From Magnetospirillum molischianum DSM 120 (GTDB lineage: Bacteria > Pseudomonadota > Alphaproteobacteria > Rhodospirillales > Magnetospirillaceae), in contig NZ_CAHP01000012.1 in assembly GCF_000294655.1 (NCBI RefSeq), forward strand, positions 16,291-80,290: a stretch of 64,000 nt of DNA, read 5' to 3'. The position numbers and the translations under genes are program-made. Below the pieces are notes generated by a model. It saw nothing but the letters and a program-made list of their open reading frames with translations. It searched no databases and was not told the origin of the DNA. Of this stretch, positions 37,606-47,500 are shown piece after piece (position 1 is the stretch's first letter; the number at the start of each line of letters is the position of its first letter).

Positions 37606-37809
37606 TTAGAAACCTTCGCGTTCCAAACGCTTGCGTTCCAGCTTACGGGCACGACGCACGGCTTCGGCCTTTTCTCTGGCGCGGCGCTCGGACGGCTTCT
37701 CGTAATTGCGACGCAGCTTCATTTCACGGAAAACCCCCTCGCGCTGCATCTTCTTTTTGAGCGCCTTAAGGGCCTGATCGACGTTGTTGTCACGAACGAG
37801 TACTTGCAC
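37606..37809 (-). CDS. rpsU: 30S ribosomal protein S21
   Basis: The 67-aa basic protein reads (M)[30 protein letters not shown] and ends [15 protein letters not shown], diagnostic of S21. The start is the GTG at 37809, where the family begins; the longer frame to 37890 is spurious. GAGGAG lies upstream. It is divergent from coq9 with 112 bp between. Confidence 0.94.
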   Translation of the reverse strand: MQVLVRDNNVDQALKALKKKMQREGVFREMKLRRNYEKPSERRAREKAEAVRRARKLERKRLEREGF

Positions 37810-37921
37810 GTTTCGCCACCGCTCCTCTACGCTTGAAAAGCCACCCCATCGCACGGCACAACTGCCGTCCGGGAAGGCGCTTGATATCACAGTGACGGTT
37901 GCTTGGGAAGGGGCTAGGGAT

Positions 37922-38590
37922 ATGCAAATCGATCCGAGCGCAAAACGCGACGATTTGGTGCTGGCTGCACTGCCTCATATCGCCTTTGACGGTTGGTCTG
38001 ACGCGGCGCTGTCCGAGGCGGCGCGCGACCTCGATTACCCGCCGCGGGAGGCGTTGCGGTTATTCCCCGGAGGTCCGGCAGAGGCGTTGGCTCATTTCGT
38101 CGAACTGGCCGACCGGATGCTGGCCCAGGATTTTGCCGTACAGGGGCCGCGCGGCGGCAAAGTGGACGAACGGGTGTTTGTTGCGGTCAAGATGCGGCTG
38201 GACCGTTGGTCGGCGCACCGCGAGGCGATCCGCCGGGGGGTGGCGCTGCTGGCTCTGCCGCAGAACCTGCCTTTGGCGGCGAAGCTGGGGTGGGGCACCT
38301 CCGACGCGCTCTGGCGCGCCGTGGGCGATAAAAGTCACGACGTTACCTGGGCGACCAAGCGTGGGTCGCTGGCGGCGCTCTATTCCGCCACGCTGTTTTT
38401 CTGGCTGGACGATATGTCGGAGGATTCGATCGATAGTTGGGCGTTCCTGCGCCGCCGCCTGCTCGACATGGGCAAGCTGCCGCGGCTGCGCCATCGGGCC
38501 GAAGTGATGCTGCGCAGCAGCTTGTCGTCGTTCCGGCGCAAGACGCCGTGGGCACGCAGTCGGCTACCGCGTCGCGCCGCCGGCTGCTGA
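37922..38590 (+). CDS. COQ9 family ubiquinone biosynthesis protein
   Basis: COQ9 binds isoprenoid lipid and aids the COQ7 hydroxylation step of ubiquinone synthesis. The 222-aa protein begins [40 protein letters not shown] and has the TetR-like helical N-terminus followed by the COQ9 core ([66 protein letters not shown]). AAGGGG precedes the ATG. Among bacteria the family is essentially alphaproteobacterial. Confidence 0.9.
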   Translation: MQIDPSAKRDDLVLAALPHIAFDGWSDAALSEAARDLDYPPREALRLFPGGPAEALAHFVELADRMLAQDFAVQGPRGGKVDERVFVAVKMRLDRWSAHREAIRRGVALLALPQNLPLAAKLGWGTSDALWRAVGDKSHDVTWATKRGSLAALYSATLFFWLDDMSEDSIDSWAFLRRRLLDMGKLPRLRHRAEVMLRSSLSSFRRKTPWARSRLPRRAAGC

Positions 38591-38618
38591 GAGCCACGGC
38601 TGCGGTGTAGCCACGAAA

Positions 38619-38648
38619 AAACCCGGCGAGGAATTCCTCGCCGGGTTT
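38619..38648. terminator. Bidirectional terminator between coq9 and the DsbA-like gene
   Basis: A 30-bp perfect palindrome with arms AAACCCGGCGAGG/CCTCGCCGGGTTT around AATT lies between the convergent gene ends. A five-A stretch on the left and TTTGT on the right serve both directions. Confidence 0.9.
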
Positions 38649-38673
38649 GTCGTGGGTGGCTTGGCCGATCAGA

Positions 38674-39444
38674 TCAGTTCTTGCCGGTGCCGGTCTTGCG
38701 CGCGTTATCGATCAACTGGCGGAAGGTGGTCTGGTCGAGCGCGCTGGACAGGATGCGGTCGCCAACGATGAAGGTCGGGGTGCCGCCGATATCGAGCGCG
38801 CGGCCGAGGTCGAACACCTTCGACAACTGGCGATCAATCTCGGGGTTGGTGATGTCCTTCTTCAGCTGTTCGGCGTTGAAGCCCTGCTCGCTGGCAATAC
38901 GCAGCACCGCCTTCTCGTCGAGGCGGCCGCGGAACTTCATCAAGGCACGATGGAGATCGTCATATTTGGCCTGGCTTTGTGCCTTGGCCACCAGGGCGAC
39001 GCGGGCGGCGAACACCGAGTCCGGGCCAAGGATCGGATATTCCTTGTAGACGACCCGAACCTTGCCATCGGCCTTGACCGCTTCCCACAGGGCGTCGAAG
39101 GTCTGCTTGCAGAAGCCGCAATTGTAATCGAAGAACTGGACGATGGTGATGTCGCCCTTGGTGTTGCCGCTAACGGGGTCGTCGGCGCTGCGATAAACGT
39201 CGTCCTTGCGGGCTTCGAGCATTTTGTGAGCGTCGGCTTCGGCCTGGGCGCGCATCTTCTCGCGCAGAGCCTCAAGCGATTCAGCCAGAACTTCGGGGTG
39301 TTCCATCAGGTAGTCGCGGACGACCTTCTTGACCGCCTCGGCCTGCTTGGGGGTCAGCGCGCCGCTGTCCTGAGCTGTGGCCGGGGACGCGGACAAGGCG
39401 AGAGCCGACGTCAGAAGAAGGGCGGCAAGGGGCTTGGCGATCAT
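38674..39444 (-). CDS. DsbA-like thiol:disulfide interchange protein
   Basis: The 256-aa product has a signal peptide (MIAKPLAALLLTSALALSASPATA), a helical N-terminal region (TPKQAEAVKKVVRDYLMEHPEVLAESL) and a DsbA thioredoxin domain. The active site is CGFC in VQFFDYNCGFCKQTF and the cis-Pro is in IGGTPTFIVGD. This layout matches the Com1/ScsC-like oxidoreductases of alphaproteobacteria. An ATG at 39468 would add eight residues before the signal peptide and is an alternative start. Confidence 0.9.
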   Translation of the reverse strand: MIAKPLAALLLTSALALSASPATAQDSGALTPKQAEAVKKVVRDYLMEHPEVLAESLEALREKMRAQAEADAHKMLEARKDDVYRSADDPVSGNTKGDITIVQFFDYNCGFCKQTFDALWEAVKADGKVRVVYKEYPILGPDSVFAARVALVAKAQSQAKYDDLHRALMKFRGRLDEKAVLRIASEQGFNAEQLKKDITNPEIDRQLSKVFDLGRALDIGGTPTFIVGDRILSSALDQTTFRQLIDNARKTGTGKN

Positions 39445-39539
39445 GGGGGCTTCAACCTTCGAAACCATGAGGATGAGGGAGGCATATTGGCCGATGGCCG
39501 TCGCCGGGGCAAGCGCCCAGGCGGGAAAAAAGGCCGGAC

Positions 39540-40442
39540 CTATTCGATGTTTTGGACCTGCTCCTTGAACTGATCGATCACGGCCTTCAGATCGAGGCCG
39601 ATCCGGGTCAGTTCGACGTCGGCGGATTTAGAGCACAGCGTATTGGCTTCACGGTTGAATTCCTGGGCCAGGAAATCGAGCTTGCGCCCGACCACGCCGC
39701 CCTGGTCGAGCAGGGCGCCTGCCGCCGCGACATGGGCGGCCAGACGGTCCAGTTCCTCGCGCACATCGACCTTGACCAGCAGCAACGCCACTTCCTGGGC
39801 AACCCGTTCCTCGGTCAGGCCGGGAGCGGCGTCCAGCACTGTCGCCAATTGCTGGGAAAAACGCTCGCGGATCGCTTCGGGCCGCAGCGCGGCGCAGGCT
39901 CCGGCGCGAGCCGTCAATGCGGCGATCTCGTCAAGTTGGGACTTCAGGACGGCACCGATCCGCGCTCCTTCGTCGTGGCGCATCGCCACCAACTGGTCCA
40001 GCACGGTTTCCAGAGAGGCTTTCAGCGCGGTGATGCGGGTCTCGCGCCCGGCTTCATCCTCGGTGGCCTCTGCTTCTGTGGCGGGTTCGATCACGCCACG
40101 GAGCGCCAATAATCCGTCCAGCCGCGCCGGAGCCAGTTCGGGTCGCACCGCTTGCCAGTCCCGGCACAGATCGACCAGACGGGTCAGCAGGGCGGTGTTG
40201 ATCCGCATCTCTCCGGTTTCGCTTTGACGCGACAGGGTCAGCGACAGTTGGACGTTGCCGCGTGCGATACGGCGTGCGGCCGCTTCGCGCACCGGAACGT
40301 CCAGTCCGTCGTGACCCGAGGGCAAGCGCAGGCGCAGGTCGAACCCACGGCCATTGACACTTTTGGCCTCCCACACCCAAGAGGTCAGGGAATCGCGCCC
40401 CTCGGCGCGGGCATAGCCGGTCATACTGGCGACGCTCACCAT
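39540..40442 (-). CDS. yicC: YicC family endoribonuclease
   Basis: The 300-aa protein starts MVSVASMTGYARAEG, with GGGAG 4-5 bp upstream; MTGYA is the family hallmark. Other landmarks are WEAKSVNGRGFDLRLRLP and the C-terminal LDFLAQEFNREANTLCSKSADVELTRIGLDLKAVIDQFKEQVQNIE. E. coli YicC has been described as an endoribonuclease acting on small RNA. A frame to 40478 adds a non-conserved start. Confidence 0.92.
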   Translation of the reverse strand: MVSVASMTGYARAEGRDSLTSWVWEAKSVNGRGFDLRLRLPSGHDGLDVPVREAAARRIARGNVQLSLTLSRQSETGEMRINTALLTRLVDLCRDWQAVRPELAPARLDGLLALRGVIEPATEAEATEDEAGRETRITALKASLETVLDQLVAMRHDEGARIGAVLKSQLDEIAALTARAGACAALRPEAIRERFSQQLATVLDAAPGLTEERVAQEVALLLVKVDVREELDRLAAHVAAAGALLDQGGVVGRKLDFLAQEFNREANTLCSKSADVELTRIGLDLKAVIDQFKEQVQNIE

Positions 40443-40514
40443 CGTTCTCCCATGCTCATCAATGTCATCGTGCCCCATCGGGCCGGGTTGTTGTGTTTCG
40501 GGTCATCGCCGTCA

Positions 40515-41294
40515 TTATCCCTTGGCCGGAAGCCGACGGGTCAGACGGTCGGCCAGCGCATCGGGCAAAGCTGCGGCAATCCAACTCAGTGCCGCCATCG
40601 GCCAGGGAAAGGCGATGCGGCCGGTATTGGTTGCCAGCTTGCGCCGGATCAATCGGGCGGCGGCGTCGGCTTCCATCAGCAACGGCATCGTAAAGCGGTT
40701 GACGTCGGTCATCGGGGTGGCGACGAAGCCGGGGCAGATCACCGAGACGGCCAGCCCATCCGAAGCCAAGGCGCCACGGAGGGCTTCGCCCCACACCCGC
40801 ACCGCCGCTTTCGAGGCGCAATAAGCCGGAGCGCCGCCAATTCCGCGAAAGCCCGCCATCGAACTCATGATCGCGATCTGGCCCCGGCGGCGTGGCCGCA
40901 TCACTGCGACGGCTGGCATCACCGTGTTGACGACCCCGTTCAGATTGACGGCGAAAATCGCCCGCGTCTGGTCCACCCCCTCGGTTCCATCAGCGGTTCC
41001 GGCGGAAATGCCCGCATTGGCGATGACCAGATCGAGCGGGCGGCGACGGTCGCACGCTTCGATCCAGGCGGCAAGAGCGTCAGAATCGGTGACATCGAGC
41101 GTCTCCGCACTGACGTCCGCCCCCCGCTCGCGGCAGTCCTGCGCTACTTTGGCCAGTCTGGATTCGTCCCGTCCGGTCAGAAATAACGTGACGCCGACGC
41201 GGGCATAGCCTTGTGCCATGGCTGCGCCCAGACCCGATGAGGCGCCGGTGATCAGGATCGCGGCCGGGTCAGCGTAGGGTGATAGTGAGGGCAT
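40515..41294 (-). CDS. Short-chain dehydrogenase/reductase
   Basis: The 259-aa protein is a classical SDR: nucleotide-binding ILITGASSGLGAAMA, NAG in VIANAGISAG, catalytic Ser in IMSSMAG and Tyr/Lys in APAYCASKAAV. TGRDE after beta-2 suggests NADP(H). The substrate is not predictable. GGGGAA lies 5 bp before the ATG at 41294, and the start overlaps the DUF2141 gene by 26 bp, so the two are likely an operon. Confidence 0.88.
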   Translation of the reverse strand: MPSLSPYADPAAILITGASSGLGAAMAQGYARVGVTLFLTGRDESRLAKVAQDCRERGADVSAETLDVTDSDALAAWIEACDRRRPLDLVIANAGISAGTADGTEGVDQTRAIFAVNLNGVVNTVMPAVAVMRPRRRGQIAIMSSMAGFRGIGGAPAYCASKAAVRVWGEALRGALASDGLAVSVICPGFVATPMTDVNRFTMPLLMEADAAARLIRRKLATNTGRIAFPWPMAALSWIAAALPDALADRLTRRLPAKG

Positions 41295-41682
41295 GGCGTT
41301 CCCCAACGATATCGAATGCGGCCTGATCGAAATCGGGTGGCCCTAGCGGCGCGCTGGCGTCGTTGGAGAACCCATAAGGCTCGGTGGGGACGCCGATCAT
41401 GTTTTTGTCAAGACGGTCGTTGCCGTTGCGATCCTGGTACAGTGCGATGGCATAACGGCCGGGCGGCAGGTTGGGAAGACTCACGACGACCGTGCCATGG
41501 TCCGGGACTTGCGAGAATTTAGCGACCGGCGACTCGCGGCGGTCGAAACTGTCGGCATCGCCAAACACCATGCCTCGGACCGCGCCGTCCGCGGCGGCCC
41601 TGGTAATGGTGAGGGTCAGGTCGGCGGCCTGGGCCGCGCCCGCCGAGCATAGCATGATGAGCGACAGCAGGGCCGTCCGCAT
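41269..41682 (-). CDS. DUF2141 family secreted protein
   Basis: The 137-aa product has a signal peptide (MRTALLSLIMLCSAGAAQAA) and a small beta-sandwich with LPPGRYAIALYQDRNGNDRLDKNMIGVPTEPYGFSNDA, the core of DUF2141. DxNxNxxLD resembles a calcium-binding loop. Function is unknown. Confidence 0.85.
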   Translation of the reverse strand: MRTALLSLIMLCSAGAAQAADLTLTITRAAADGAVRGMVFGDADSFDRRESPVAKFSQVPDHGTVVVSLPNLPPGRYAIALYQDRNGNDRLDKNMIGVPTEPYGFSNDASAPLGPPDFDQAAFDIVGERHALTITLR

Positions 41683-41782
41683 TCATGATCTCCGGGATTG
41701 TTTCTTATTAGGCGAGATTTTTCCGCCACTTAATGTCAGCGCACCCTAGACCGCCCGGCCCCGCCAGCGCAAGCCGCGTGCC

Positions 41783-43507
41783 CTATGCGTTGACCATGAT
41801 CCTGTTGCGGCCGGTTTTTTTGGCGCTGTACATCGCCTGATCGGCCTCATCCATCACGAGGTCGAATTCGATCTCGCGTCCGCGTAAATGTGTGATCCCA
41901 ATGGAAATCGTAACCCGGACTTCTGTTCCGTCTGGAGCGAAGGCCGAACACATCTCGACCCCTTCCCGCAATCTTTGCGCGATATCTATGGATTCTGATT
42001 CTTCTGTTTCGACGATCACGGCAGCGAACTCCTCTCCGCCGGTGCGGCCGAAAAGATCAACGTTGCGGAGCGTGTCATTAATGATGTTCGCGACGGTTCG
42101 CAAGACCGTGTCGCCAAAGGCATGTCCCCAGGTGTCGTTGATTGACTTGAAGTGATCGATGTCGATCATCAGAAGTGTGAACAGCCTCTGGTAGCGGATC
42201 GACCGATCCAACTCGCGCTGGGCCAGTTCAAAAAAGTGACGCCGATTGAACAGGCCGGTCAGATAGTCGGTTCTGGCCGCGGTTTCGGCCTGATTCTTCA
42301 GCTCTTTTTCTTCCAAGAGAGTGCGGTTAATCGCCATCACGGCCTGAGTCGCCTCGTGCGCTTCCCGTCGGACTTCACGCGCGCGCACGAATGATACCAC
42401 AGCGAAAAGGAGTGCGATTAGGAATCCGTCAACGAATAGAACCTGGATGCTACTCCACTTCAAAATCTGGTTGTTCGGGAATAAGTAAGCTGGGATCCAG
42501 AATGCTGTATTATTTATAAATATAAACAATAACATGAATTGTATCGTTGATCTGCGTGGCGAGTGCTCTTTTCTCAATAAGAAGGATGTTACGACAAGAT
42601 AGAGAAGCAAAAATTTTAGATTTATGCTGTTTATTGAATATGCAATCGGATGGTATTCTGTCGCCAGCAGAACGTAATCTAGGGCAAAAATAGATAATAT
42701 CGCCCGTAATCCCCATATAATATAACGGGGTGGATCATATGGCTTGATCAATTCATGACAGAAGAAGAGGACTGTCGGGCCGATTGACAAGTACATCACG
42801 CCGGTAATGAAATCGACCAGCCAGGGGTGTTCAGCCGAGTTGAATGGTGCCAGATACCCTACGGTGGCGATGCCGAATAATGTGTAAACTAACTGATGGA
42901 ATGCAAATAAAGCAAATACTTTCTGTCTGTCTAAAATGTAGGCGTGAATAGACCATAAGAAAAGGGTTGCCATCGATGTTACGAAAAAGACGATAAGGAG
43001 GTCTCTATCGTAATCTTTCTGATCGGCTTCTGCCGGTGTTAGCGCTTCAACATTAAGAACTGCGTGGCGTTCTCCTTCTATGCGCAGATAGACCGTTTCT
43101 TCTGGGCTGGCGACATCGATCAGAAAGCCCAGGGATATCTTGGGGCGGTCGCGCTCGCTAAATGGGTGGATGTTGCCGGTTGTCCGCGTTTTCCATCCGT
43201 TAGGGGCGGTGGGATCGGCCTGGTAGAGGGTGATATTGTTTATGTAGGTCGGACGGATGAACAGAACGACCTTTCCGTTCTCGTCTGGGGCTCGCACTCG
43301 TAGCCGTACCCAATGAACCGATTCGCCGATGTGAATGATCAGGGCGGACTTGAACGCCGTCGCCTCGCTTTTTGTGATGTCGTCGATGGTCAGTGTGCCG
43401 GTGAGATCCTTCACCGCCATGCGGGAAACGATGAGGTCGCCCGCAATGGCAGGAATGGCTGACAGGCATCCGAAGATCAGAACGGCAATGGCGAGAAGAT
43501 GCTTCAT
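41783..43507 (-). CDS. 7TMR-DISM diguanylate cyclase
   Basis: The 574-aa protein has a signal peptide (to about residue 22), a periplasmic 7TMR-DISMED2-like sensing domain (about 25-165), seven transmembrane helices (about 170-380), a short coiled coil and a GGDEF domain. The active-site motif is GGEEF, and RNVD five residues before it is an intact inhibitory I-site, so it should make cyclic di-GMP with product inhibition. No EAL domain is present. The membrane part has clearly AT-richer codons (about 42475-42720) than its neighbours, suggesting transfer. Confidence 0.9.
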   Translation of the reverse strand: MKHLLAIAVLIFGCLSAIPAIAGDLIVSRMAVKDLTGTLTIDDITKSEATAFKSALIIHIGESVHWVRLRVRAPDENGKVVLFIRPTYINNITLYQADPTAPNGWKTRTTGNIHPFSERDRPKISLGFLIDVASPEETVYLRIEGERHAVLNVEALTPAEADQKDYDRDLLIVFFVTSMATLFLWSIHAYILDRQKVFALFAFHQLVYTLFGIATVGYLAPFNSAEHPWLVDFITGVMYLSIGPTVLFFCHELIKPYDPPRYIIWGLRAILSIFALDYVLLATEYHPIAYSINSINLKFLLLYLVVTSFLLRKEHSPRRSTIQFMLLFIFINNTAFWIPAYLFPNNQILKWSSIQVLFVDGFLIALLFAVVSFVRAREVRREAHEATQAVMAINRTLLEEKELKNQAETAARTDYLTGLFNRRHFFELAQRELDRSIRYQRLFTLLMIDIDHFKSINDTWGHAFGDTVLRTVANIINDTLRNVDLFGRTGGEEFAAVIVETEESESIDIAQRLREGVEMCSAFAPDGTEVRVTISIGITHLRGREIEFDLVMDEADQAMYSAKKTGRNRIMVNA

Positions 43508-43851
43508 TTATCGCTGAAACTTCTAAAAAGCGAATTTATCTATGTATTTATGTTCTGGAGGTTTTGCCTCCGTTACCTTGTGTCTCGGGGGTAGGGTGAC
43601 CCATCAGTTGCCACGTGACCATGATAGCAAAAGTATTAGCATCCGGCGGGGGCATCCGGAAGCTGCATGACGATATAGCAAATTTGTCGATGCTCCAATC
43701 AACTCAGCAGCTATGAGTTGCGGCGCGGAAATGGTTCCGTCGCGGTGATGAGCGGGTGGCCGATGAGGGGCGGCAGGAGGATGTTGGTACTATTTTAGCG
43801 AGGGCTTGAGCGCCCGCTCCGGGGTGTCGTCGGCGGGCGTTCATCCATCGA
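43508..43851. other. Gene-free interval with small hairpins
   Basis: This 344-bp interval has no supported gene. It contains GGAGG-TTTTG-CCTCC (about 43557-43571), CAACTCA...TGAGTTG (43700-43720) and CGCCCGC...GCGGGCG (43811-43839). The last could end the transcript of the small gene at 43852-44097, although no T-run follows. Confidence 0.4.
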
Positions 43852-44097
43852 TCAGGTTTCGACCTGGGGCACGGTTCCCAATCGTTCGATGAAAACAGGT
43901 TCATCGTAATCCCCCATTTCCGGATCGGCGGTTTGGCGGACGACATCGACGCCGGCGACGTTGCCACTGTCCATGATCCTATGGGCGCGCAGGATCGCCT
44001 GTGCTTCGGTCGAGTAGGCGATGGGGGGCTGGGGTTTCAGCGCGCCTCTTTTGCCGAGTACGTAGGGTTGGCAAATGAACAGGGTTTCCTGGGCCAT
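43852..44097 (-). CDS. Small protein of unknown function
   Basis: The 81-aa product starts MAQETLFICQPYVLGKRGALKPQPPIAYSTEAQAILRAHRIMDSGNVAGVDVVRQTADPEMGDYDEPVFIERLGTVPQ. The layout looks like a compact alpha/beta protein with a helix (EAQAILRAHRIM) after a beta strand. I believe similar short proteins occur in other Rhodospirillales but cannot name a family. A start at 44166 is possible but less likely. It is divergent from the PKS-NRPS gene. Confidence 0.65.
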   Translation of the reverse strand: MAQETLFICQPYVLGKRGALKPQPPIAYSTEAQAILRAHRIMDSGNVAGVDVVRQTADPEMGDYDEPVFIERLGTVPQVET

Positions 44098-44569
44098 GAC
44101 GAAGGTCCTGTGGACATAATGGGTGGGGCATGATTGATCTCTTTTTGTTCCAATTTCAAGTGCCATTTATTGCAGTACGATGAGTCCGTTAGGTGAACGC
44201 AGTTGCTCCTAACGCGAAGAATGCTCTTCGGCTCGGCGCGCCCGGTGGCAGCACCTCAATAGCGCGACCTTCTTTTTTGCCGCTCTTTAGGATGTATAAA
44301 AGCTGAGATTGTCAATCTTGGATTGATGCTTGCACTGCATTCTCAACTGATGACATCAGGAGATGCGAAGGTTATAATCCTGCTGGATTATCGCGAGCCT
44401 ACGACGGTTAGGTCCGGCTGCGGCATCGTTTTCGGTTGGAAAACCCGTAAGGTAGCTTCGTCCCAAAGACTATAAACCAATCTATGAAAATGTGCGGCGT
44501 CATGGGGCGGGGGAAGTATGCTCAAAACATTCAATCGACCGCATCGGTCCAAGGCGGGGGCACCGGATC
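44098..44569. other. AT-richer upstream region of the PKS-NRPS gene
   Basis: The 472-bp stretch is visibly AT-richer than the genes around it. It carries the promoter at 44350-44378 and a predicted leader of about 185 nt. A CGAAGA-ATGC-TCTTCG inverted repeat is at 44215-44230. No regulator binding site is recognised. Confidence 0.5.
44350..44378 (+). promoter_or_regulatory. Sigma-70-type promoter of the PKS-NRPS gene
   Basis: ATGACA (-35, 44350-44355) and TATAAT (-10, 44373-44378) are 17 bp apart, matching 5 of 6 and 6 of 6 consensus bases. Transcription would begin near 44385, 185 nt before the start codon. Confidence 0.65.
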
Positions 44570-47500
44570 ATGGGTGACGCATCTGGCCAGCCTTATGTCG
44601 AGGCATTAAAGAAAGCCTCGGCTAAGATCGCTGAATTGCTGGAGGAAAACCAGTCCCTGAAACATCCGGCGGCAATCGCCGTGGTTGGCATGGGGTGCCG
44701 TTTTCCCGGCGGCGGCGATCCCGATCAATTTTGGTCCCTGCTGGCTGGGGGCGGGGATGCGATCAGTGACATTCCATCCCAGCGTTGGGATGTCGGCCGT
44801 TTCTACGATTCAGATCCCGATGCGCCGGGAAAGATGTATGCCCGTAGCGGCGGCTTCGTCGGCGATGTCGCCGGGTTCGATCCTGCTTTCTTCGGCATCA
44901 CTCCGCGTGAGGCCGAGGCGATGGACCCGCAGCAGCGGTTGCTGATGGAGGTCAGTTGGGAAGCGCTGGACGACGCCGCGCTGGACCGTCGCCGCCTTGC
45001 CGCTGCCCGCGCCGGTCTCTTCATCGGCCTGTCGAACTACGATTATATCCAGGCTCACGTCCATTCCGGCGCGGCCGACCGGATCACCGCCTATTCCGGC
45101 AGCGGAGTGATGTTCAGTACCGCCGCCGGGCGGCTGTCTTATTTCCACGATTTCCACGGCCCCTGCGTCACCATCGATACCGCCTGCTCGTCGTCGCTGG
45201 TTGCGCTGCATCTGGCGATTCAGAGTCTGCGTCGGGGTGAGACCGATCTGGCCCTGGCCGGAGGGGTCAGCCTGATGCTGTCGCCCGACAGTATGATCGC
45301 CTTGTGCAAGGTTAAGGCGCTGGCGGCGGATGGGCGTTGCCGTGCGTTTGACGCCGCCGCGAATGGCTATGGCCGGGGCGAGGGATGCGGGCTGCTTGTC
45401 CTTAAGCGTGTTGCCGATGCCAAGCGGGATGGAGACCGTATTCTGGCCGTTCTGGCCGGGTCCGCCGTTAATCACGATGGACGCAGCAACGGCCTGACTG
45501 CTCCGAACGGTCTGGCGCAACAGGCCGTGATTCGTGCCGCGTTGGACGATGCCGGTCTGGAACCCGAGGCGGTCGATTATGTCGAGGCTCACGGCACGGG
45601 GACCGCGCTGGGCGATCCGATCGAGGTCAATGCCCTCCAGCAGGTGTTCGGCAACCGCCCTCCGGGGCGCCCGTTGCTGCTGGGTTCGGTCAAGACCAAT
45701 ATCGGCCATGCCGAAGCCGCCGCTGGAATCGCCGGACTGATCAAACTGATCCTGTCGCTGCGCCACCGGACGATTCCGGCCAGCCTTCATTTCACCAATC
45801 CCAGCCCGCATATCGATTGGGCGTCGGGGACTGTCCAGGTTACCGCCGCGCCGACTCCCTGGCCCGACCAAGGGCGGTTGCGAGTTGCCGGGATCAGTTC
45901 GTTTGGATTGAGCGGCACCAACGCACATCTGATCGTTACCGCGCCGCCAACGGTTGGTTCCGCGGCTGCCGCGCCGGAACCGATCGACGATCCGGTTCAT
46001 GTCTTGCCGCTTTCCGCCGCGACGCCCGAGGCGTTGGTCGCGGTTCGGCACCGCTTCGCCGCCGTTCTGGCCGGGGCGACGGACTCCGATCTGGCCGATA
46101 TCTGCCATACCGCTGCGTGCCGCCAGCCGCTGCGCCATCGCGACGCGATCGTCGGCGGAACGGTGGCAGCCCTGCATGCCGGGCTGGAGAGTGCTCCTCT
46201 TCCCTTCGGCGCGGGTAAGGGCATCGGCAAGGGGATCGTGTTTCTGTTCAGCGGTCAGGGCTCCCACGATCTGGCGATGGGACGCGATCTGTATCGGCGC
46301 TATCCGGTATTCCGCGACGCATTCGACAGGTGCGGGGCGGCTCTGGGGCCAGCGTTCGGTCGTCCGCTGGTCGAGCGTCTGTATGGCGAGGGCGCGACCG
46401 AGGAAGAGCTTCGTCAGACCGAACTGGCCCAACCGGCTTTGTTTGCGGTTCAGTACGCTCTGGCCGCGCTGTGGAAGTCCTGGGGAATTGAGCCAGCCGC
46501 CGTGATCGGCCACAGTATCGGCGAATATGCCGCCGCTTGTGTCGCCGGGCTGTTCCCGCCCGAAACCGGGGTTCGGTTGGCGGCGGAACGCGGCTGCCTG
46601 ATGCAGGCATTGCCGTCCGGCGGTGCGATGGCGGCGGTGTTCGCCCCTGCCGAAATCGTGGTGCCGTCGGTGATCGACCATACCCGCGAGGTGACCCTGG
46701 CGGCGATCAACCAGCCCGACGCCGTGACGATCTCGGGCAGTGAGGAGGCGGTGGCAAAGGCATTGGCCCGGCTGAGTCACGACCGGATCGACGGGCGTCG
46801 GCTGGCGGTGTCGCATGCTTTCCACTCGCCGTTGATGGAGCCGATGGTCCGCGATTTCGAGGCAGCGCTGGCTGGGATCGATTTTGCCGCCGCCACATTG
46901 CCATTCTACTCAACCGTTACCGGCGAGGCTCTGCCCCCCCGCCAGCGCTTGACCCCGGATTATTGGTCGCGTCAGATCCTCCAGCCCGTTCAGTTCCTGA
47001 GTGCCGTTCGCGCCGCTGCCCGCGACGGCTATACCGTTTTTCTGGAGATCGGCCCCAGCGATACGCTGGCGGCGTTGACCCGCTCGATTCTCGGTGCCGA
47101 TGCGGCGGGGCCGGTTGTTAATTCGTTGCGTAAGGGGCGTTCGGCCTGGCCGGAAATCGCCGCCGCCGCCGCCACGCTGTTCCGCGCCGGGATTGATCTG
47201 TCCTGGCCGGGGATTAATGCACCGTTTCGCCCCCGTAAGGTCGCGTTGCCGACCTATCCATTCCAGCGCCAGCCTTTTTGGATGGACGTTGCCCCCGTGC
47301 GGGCCGGAGACGGCGCAATACCGCCCAATCCCGCCCCCAGTCCAACCCAGCCCGAAATATCGCATGTCTCGCCGACAAGGACGGAAACGATGGAGAGGTT
47401 GACTGAGCTCGCCGACGAACTGGCCTCGATCCTGGCCGAGATCAGCGGATTCGATGCCACGACGATTGACCGCGCCCAGCATCTGACCGACATGGGGTTG

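Noticed and set aside
43811..43839. Terminator for the small gene at 43852
   Set aside because: The 7-bp stem has a 15-nt loop and no T-run; kept only as a note in the interval entry.
37176..44569. Search for tRNA genes, integrases, transposases or CRISPR repeats near the PKS-NRPS
   Set aside because: None was found by reading; transfer of the locus rests on base composition only.
44484..44609. 41-codon frame overlapping the PKS-NRPS start, possible leader peptide
   Set aside because: No ribosome binding site, no amino acid bias suggesting attenuation, and it extends out of frame into the megasynthase gene.
44810..46825. Large minus-strand frames over the PKS-NRPS, also at 51155-52840 and 57638-58987
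   Set aside because: Antisense shadows of KS/A/C domains in high-GC DNA; compositions are Arg/Gln/Gly-rich with no recognisable family.
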